Origin: an uncultured Lachnoanaerobaculum sp.
GTDB lineage: Bacteria; Bacillota; Clostridia; Lachnospirales; Lachnospiraceae
Assembly: GCA_937925515.1 (NCBI GenBank)
Contig: CALALP010000043.1
Coordinates: 1 to 64,000, forward strand
DNA: 64,000 nt
Direction: 5' to 3'
Shown: piece by piece, positions 59,875 through 64,000 of the stretch
Layout: the number at the start of each line of letters is the position of its first letter
How positions within the stretch are numbered: position 1 is the stretch's first letter
Position numbers and translations under genes: made by a program
The notes under the pieces: generated by a model
The model's database searches: none
The model's input: only the letters and a program-made list of their open reading frames with translations
Told to the model about the DNA's origin: nothing

Positions 59875-61527
59875 CTAATTCATTCTCCAGCCTGCATAAT
59901 ATTTATTCTTAAGCCTTAAGCCCTGTTGCTTTGCAAAACCTAGTGGATAATTTTCTACACACACAAGCCTATATCCGTCGCCTTTTTCTAGCTCAACGAA
60001 ATCTTCATCGTCATCGCCATATTCATCTTCGTCGTCATAATCATAATAATCTTCATCATCATATTCATCTTCGTCATCATAATAATCTTCATCATTATAA
60101 TAATCATCTTGCATATCTAAAAAATATTTATCTTCCTCAAAAAAACTATCTTCCTCGTATATATCAATAGTTTCTCCCTTTAGATACTTTATAACTCTAC
60201 TATCATTTATACTTAAATTAACAGGATTTTTCCATTGATTTAACTTTAAACTCATAGCCAATGCTTGTGATGGTTCAAATCTTTCTGATTTAGTATTTTC
60301 TCCAACAACTCTGCCAAGTAGTAAACCTGTTCTTATATATCTTATATTTTTATTTAAGATTACACCAGCCGGTAAATAATAAATATATTCATTATTCACA
60401 TGAAACCTACTATAATCCCATTTCTTTCTTATATGTCTTAGAAAGTTCTTGAAAACTTGAGGCAATGTCTTTTTATTTACTCTCCTCATATTCTCAAACC
60501 ATGAGCTTTCTCTACGTCCTAACATTATTGCTCTGACAGCATAGGCTTTTCCCACCAATATAGACTTATCAGGATTATCTGCTAATACAGCATCTAAATC
60601 TACTTTATCTGTTTTATTATGAAAGCCTAATTCACTATTTTTTATAATTCTTGCAACAAAATGCCCCTCTCCCCCTAATTTATGAGGTAGTAATCTTACA
60701 GAACCCTTTAGTAGTTCTGAATCTGTGAATATTTCTTCCTCATTTAAATTATCAACAAAATAGTCATCATGTCTTTTTAAAAAGTCAAGCACAACTTCCT
60801 CATCTTCTTTAACTGAATAAGTACAGGTAGAGTAGATAATAGCCCCTCCCGGTCTAAGCATTTTTGATGCCTCTTCTAATATCTTTTTTTGTAAAGGCAC
60901 AAAATGTTCTGAACCTCTATTTAAATAGGCATTAAACACTGCTCTATCTTTTCTAAACATTCCCTCTCCGGAGCAAGGGGCATCTATTAAGATTTTGTCA
61001 AAATAATCAGGATAAGCCTCTGCAAGCTTTGCAGGTTCTTCACAAGTTACAAGGCAATTTCTAACTCCTGCAAGCTCTATATTTTTAAGAAGTGCCTTAG
61101 CTCTTGAGCTACTTATATCATTACTTACAAGCACACCTTCTCCACCCATCAAAGCTGCTAATTGTGTAGTCTTTCCTCCGGGAGCTGCACATAAATCAAG
61201 CACCTTATCCCCCGGTTCTACTAAACTTAAGGCAGCTGATGCCATAGCAGACGGTTCTTGAATATAGTATAAACCTGCATAATAATATGGACTTTTAGTA
61301 AATTCCCTACTGTCATCTATATAAAAACCACCATAAGCCCAAGGAATTCTTTTGAAAGTCCTATCTAATAGATTCATAAACTTAACAGGTCTTAACTTAA
61401 GTAAGTTGACTCTTAAGCCTTGATAGGCAGTTCCCTTGAGAGTTTTTATATAATCATCATAATCTTTGCCAAGCAAGTCTTTCATTCTTTTTACATAATC
61501 TTCTGGTAATTCTTTTTCATTAATCAT
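59875..61527 (-). CDS. rRNA m5C methyltransferase (RsmF/NOL1/NOP2/Sun) with acidic insertion
   Basis: SAM-dependent cytosine-C5 methyltransferase. Core: VLDLCAAPGGKTTQLA (SAM), DAPCSGEGMFRKD (first catalytic Cys), YSTCTYSVKEDEEVV (second catalytic Cys). The C-terminal part resembles an RsmF-type RNA-binding domain. A strongly acidic, Asp/Glu/Tyr-rich segment of about 60 residues (about 455-517, DNA about 59980-60165) interrupts it before the final LVCVENYPLGFAKQQG. Length 550 aa, longer than usual because of that segment. Confidence 0.9.
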   Translation of the reverse strand: MINEKELPEDYVKRMKDLLGKDYDDYIKTLKGTAYQGLRVNLLKLRPVKFMNLLDRTFKRIPWAYGGFYIDDSREFTKSPYYYAGLYYIQEPSAMASAALSLVEPGDKVLDLCAAPGGKTTQLAALMGGEGVLVSNDISSSRAKALLKNIELAGVRNCLVTCEEPAKLAEAYPDYFDKILIDAPCSGEGMFRKDRAVFNAYLNRGSEHFVPLQKKILEEASKMLRPGGAIIYSTCTYSVKEDEEVVLDFLKRHDDYFVDNLNEEEIFTDSELLKGSVRLLPHKLGGEGHFVARIIKNSELGFHNKTDKVDLDAVLADNPDKSILVGKAYAVRAIMLGRRESSWFENMRRVNKKTLPQVFKNFLRHIRKKWDYSRFHVNNEYIYYLPAGVILNKNIRYIRTGLLLGRVVGENTKSERFEPSQALAMSLKLNQWKNPVNLSINDSRVIKYLKGETIDIYEEDSFFEEDKYFLDMQDDYYNDEDYYDDEDEYDDEDYYDYDDEDEYGDDDEDFVELEKGDGYRLVCVENYPLGFAKQQGLRLKNKYYAGWRMN

Positions 61528-61553
61528 ATAATCCCTCTGTTATTAAAAATAGT

Positions 61554-61581
61554 AAAAAACACGCAAGCCTATGCAAGCGTG
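61554..61581 (-). terminator. Intrinsic terminator
   Basis: Minus-strand stem CACGC..GC-ATAG-GC..GCGTG with a 2x2 internal loop, followed by six Ts. It lies 11 bases after the stop of the coiled-coil gene. Confidence 0.8.
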
Positions 61582-61591
61582 CCTTTATTAT

Positions 61592-62188
61592 TTACTGTAA
61601 TTGAATCTCTCCCTGCTCTTGTTGCTCAGGTTCTTCTGCTTGAGTATCTGAATAGCTCTTAGACAATTCTACACGATTTTGCTCAATGGTATTTACTGTA
61701 ATATTAAGAGAATTACTTAATTGATCAAATCTTGATTGTGCATCTTGCATTGAATACTGAATGTTTGATGATACACTAGCTAATAAATCATCAATATATC
61801 TTATAGTTTGGCTTTTTAGGTTATCTGATTCATCATAGGCATCATCTACTAATCTTTGTGCATAGTTTCTTGCCTCTTCCATAAGTTTATTGGCACTTTC
61901 ATGTGCTTTTTGCATTATCTCATGCTCATCTACAAGTTGCTTAGTCATCTTGCTTGCCTCTGCCATCATACTGTTTGCTTGATTTTTTGCATCAGCTATA
62001 ATCGCATCTTGATTACTTATAATTTTTTGATATTGCTTGATTTCTGCAGGTACTTCTGCCCTAAGCTCCATTAATAACTCCATTATATCGTCCTTATTAA
62101 CAATAAGCTTATTAGGAGAAAATGTACTTGGCTTACAGTTATTTATAAATTCTTCTATTTCACCTATAAGTTGTTCTATTCTGCTCAT
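61592..62188 (-). CDS. Coiled-coil protein of unknown function
   Basis: 198 residues, nearly all alpha-helical with heptad-like spacing, rich in Ala, Glu, Lys and Gln; the last 20 residues are Glu/Gln-rich. Some resemblance to DivIVA or V-ATPase subunit H-type coiled coils, but I cannot assign a family. It lies 14 bases downstream of coaD and ends at a terminator, so it is last of the rsmD-coaD operon. Confidence 0.7.
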   Translation of the reverse strand: MSRIEQLIGEIEEFINNCKPSTFSPNKLIVNKDDIMELLMELRAEVPAEIKQYQKIISNQDAIIADAKNQANSMMAEASKMTKQLVDEHEIMQKAHESANKLMEEARNYAQRLVDDAYDESDNLKSQTIRYIDDLLASVSSNIQYSMQDAQSRFDQLSNSLNITVNTIEQNRVELSKSYSDTQAEEPEQQEQGEIQLQ

Positions 62189-62202
62189 AATGCTCTCTCT
62201 CC

Positions 62203-62694
62203 TTAATTTTTCTTTTTCTGTTTTAATTTATTAAAAACTTCAATAGCTGTTACATCATCTACAAACTCACTTATATCTCCATTATATAATGCAATCTCTT
62301 TTACCATGCTTGAACTTAGATATAAATACTTTAAATTAGTTGTTAAAAAAACTGTATCTATATCAGGTGCTATAACTTTGTTAGTAAGTGAAAGTTGTAG
62401 TTCATACTCAAAGTCTGTAACAGCTCTTAAGCCTCTGACTATAATATTTGAATTAACTTTATGAACAAAGTCTATCAATAAACCATTAAAAGCCTCTATC
62501 TCAACATTTTCAATACCCTTTGTAACTCTCTGAATCATTTTAACACGTTCATCAGCTGTAAACAAGGCAGTTTTTGAACTGTTATTTAAAACTCCTATAA
62601 CTAATTTATCAAACATTTTTGAAGAACGCTTTATTATGTCTAAATGACCATTTGTTATAGGGTCAAAACTCCCCGGATATACTGCTACTCTCAT
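62203..62694 (-). CDS. coaD: Phosphopantetheine adenylyltransferase
   Basis: Penultimate CoA step: converts 4'-phosphopantetheine to dephospho-CoA. Nucleotidyl-transferase motif YPGSFDPITNGHLDII, VRGLRAVTDFEYE and the YLYLSSSMVKEIA segment (SSS motif) are typical. Length 163 aa. It overlaps rsmD by 32 bases. This is the third CoA gene in the window, with coaBC and coaX. Confidence 0.96.
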   Translation of the reverse strand: MRVAVYPGSFDPITNGHLDIIKRSSKMFDKLVIGVLNNSSKTALFTADERVKMIQRVTKGIENVEIEAFNGLLIDFVHKVNSNIIVRGLRAVTDFEYELQLSLTNKVIAPDIDTVFLTTNLKYLYLSSSMVKEIALYNGDISEFVDDVTAIEVFNKLKQKKKN

Positions 62695-63250
62695 TTCTTC
62701 TCCTAATAAAAATATGTTTATTATTTTTGTATTCCTTTATTCTAAATATATACCAATAAAGGCTATCTATCTCCTCCAAACTAGTATTTTTTGACATCTC
62801 AATTATTATAAGTGTTTCCTCTGAAATAAGTCTTGAAGTTTTTAAAAAATTAAGTGTAAAAAATTCAAAACCTTTTTGATATGGTGGGTCAATAAATATT
62901 ATATCAAAAGCCTTTTTTCTATTTCTTTCAAGCCTTGAAAGAGCAAAATTGAAATCCTCACACAATACACTTGAATTATCTTCAAAATGAGTGATTTTAA
63001 GATTTTCCTTGATAATGCTTACTGCTTTCGGATTTTTCTCAACAAATACAGCCTCTTTTGCTCCCCTACTCAATGCCTCAATTCCTATCCCACCACTACC
63101 TGCAAATAAATCTAAAAAAGAAGTATCATAGATTACAGGCATTAGAATATTAAATAAGGTTTCTTTTATCTTATCCGAGGTAGGTCTTGTTTCAAAGCCC
63201 TCTAACACTTTTAATTTGGCTCTTCTTGCACTTCCTGCTATTACTCTCAT
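62663..63250 (-). CDS. rsmD: 16S rRNA m2G966 methyltransferase
   Basis: MRVIAGSARRAKLK and RPTSDKIKETLFNIL, then SFLDLFAGSGGIGIEALSRGA (SAM site) and the catalytic FIDPPYQKG are diagnostic. Length 195 aa. It overlaps coaD by 32 bases, a common arrangement in Firmicutes. Confidence 0.95.
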   Translation of the reverse strand: MRVIAGSARRAKLKVLEGFETRPTSDKIKETLFNILMPVIYDTSFLDLFAGSGGIGIEALSRGAKEAVFVEKNPKAVSIIKENLKITHFEDNSSVLCEDFNFALSRLERNRKKAFDIIFIDPPYQKGFEFFTLNFLKTSRLISEETLIIIEMSKNTSLEEIDSLYWYIFRIKEYKNNKHIFIRRRNESSSISGEF

Positions 63251-63290
63251 ACTTTTACCAAAAGAATAAAATCTTTACCTTTCTATAATT

Positions 63291-64000
63291 TTAAGAACTA
63301 GGCGTCATTTGGGCAGCAGTTTCTGTACTTTCTGCTTGTGTTTCTGCCAAAGTTTCAGCACTACTTTCCTTAGTTGCCCCCGGAGTACCGTCAGGTGCTA
63401 CTGTTTCTACTACAGTAGTTTCAGGCTGTGGGCCGGCAGTTTCTTGTGGGATAGCTGCAGTCGGTTTTTCTGCACGCCCACCACCAAAATGACATAGCAC
63501 AGGATAACCTGCTGAAAGATTATCAAAAAATACCTTTGCAACAGCAGGAGGCAAGTTTATACAGCCATGTGAGCCGCCTGTTCTATAAATATTACCACCA
63601 AAAACACCTCTCCAAGGTGCATCATGAAAACCAATACCTCTATTAAATGGCATCCAATATTGTACAGGGGTCGCATAACCCTCTCCCTTAAGGGTTGCAT
63701 TTCTTTGCTTATATGAAAGTGCATAAACTCCGGCAGGAGTTGCCCAACCTCTCGATACATTTCCTGAAACAAAATCAGTTGAAATTACAAGATTTCCATT
63801 TTTATAAAGATAAGCTTTTTGTGCGGCAAGATTTACCTCTACATAAGAATCTCCATAATCATACTCGCCCAAAGACGCAGCTCTTTTTGAAAACTCAGGG
63901 TCTCTTTGAGTTGTACTTCCTGCCATAATCAGCTCTTTAATTTTACCATATTCTTTGTTTTGGTCAACTTTCCAACCGTAACTTCCACCCTCTATAGTTA
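63291..64000 (-). CDS. L,D-transpeptidase (YkuD), 5' end outside the window
   Basis: Cell-wall cross-linking enzyme. The YkuD domain contains GGSHGCINLPP with the catalytic Cys; a Pro/Thr/Glu/Ala-rich tail (about 50 residues) follows. An internal ATG at 63926 is not the real start: the frame continues to the window edge as YGWKVDQNKEYGKIKELI, a sequence like the substrate-side PG-binding module found before YkuD domains in Clostridia. Probably membrane-anchored at the missing N-terminus. Confidence 0.9.
   Translation of the reverse strand, partial: TIEGGSYGWKVDQNKEYGKIKELIMAGSTTQRDPEFSKRAASLGEYDYGDSYVEVNLAAQKAYLYKNGNLVISTDFVSGNVSRGWATPAGVYALSYKQRNATLKGEGYATPVQYWMPFNRGIGFHDAPWRGVFGGNIYRTGGSHGCINLPPAVAKVFFDNLSAGYPVLCHFGGGRAEKPTAAIPQETAGPQPETTVVETVAPDGTPGATKESSAETLAETQAESTETAAQMTPSS

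Noticed and set aside
59931..60170. His-rich ORF on the plus strand
   Set aside because: It is the antisense of the acidic GAT/GAA repeat of the methyltransferase gene; its composition is a by-product.

Overview
The window is AT-rich, gene-dense DNA from a low-GC Firmicute. The gene set (a complete Rnf complex, RNase P RNA with the usual core motifs, PepV, RecU, type III pantothenate kinase, tRNA genes without encoded CCA) and the strong GGAGG ribosome binding sites suggest an anaerobic Clostridia member, most likely a Lachnospiraceae relative of the oral Lachnoanaerobaculum type. The genus is an inference, not something read from a marker gene.

Layout. 1-3.1 kb (+): a membrane protein and a GH13 alpha-glucosidase. 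3.7-8.8 kb (+): rnfCDGEAB, a ferredoxin:NAD+ ion pump. 9.0-17.4 kb (-): a co-directional catabolic cluster (GntR regulator, permease, HyuA-like protein, HExxH protein, Ldh_2 oxidoreductase, YhcH protein, cyclase-family hydrolase, ketopantoate-reductase-like protein). 17.5-20.4 kb: a second GntR gene, a second YhcH protein and a second permease copy. 20.7-23.1 kb (-): a permuted AhpF-like reductase and AhpC. 23.5-24.7 kb: a broken repeat-protein gene, followed by about 0.8 kb without a recognised gene that holds a candidate small transcription unit. 25.5-37.9 kb (-): L-ascorbate uptake and catabolism (UlaG, UlaC, UlaA, UlaB, regulator, UlaE, UlaF) leading into transaldolase and transketolase; an NSS symporter, a beta-propeller-like protein and a frameshifted HipA/CtkA-like kinase are interleaved. 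38.2-47.2 kb (-): a Ca2+-type P-ATPase next to a tellurium-resistance-type stress cluster (two TerD, TelA, YceG-like protein, and a serine protease fused to a YceG-like unit). 47.3-50.2 kb (-): metNIQ preceded by a Met/Cys-rich leader ORF. 50.3-64 kb: mostly housekeeping genes (pepV, prfC, coaBC, coaX, rnpB, tRNA-Val, tRNA-Met, recU, pseudouridine synthases, an RsmF-type methyltransferase, coaD, rsmD) and an L,D-transpeptidase cut by the window end.

The window also carries about a dozen copies of a GC-rich palindrome, nearly always just downstream of a stop codon. Stem sequences differ between copies but pairing is kept. Some copies carry a conserved AT-rich tail and occur in both orientations.

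The most interesting signals are the metNIQ leader peptide with a possible Shine-Dalgarno switch, the protease/YceG fusion in the ter-like cluster, the small transcription unit near 25 kb, the palindrome family, and the permease pair with a central block of identical DNA.
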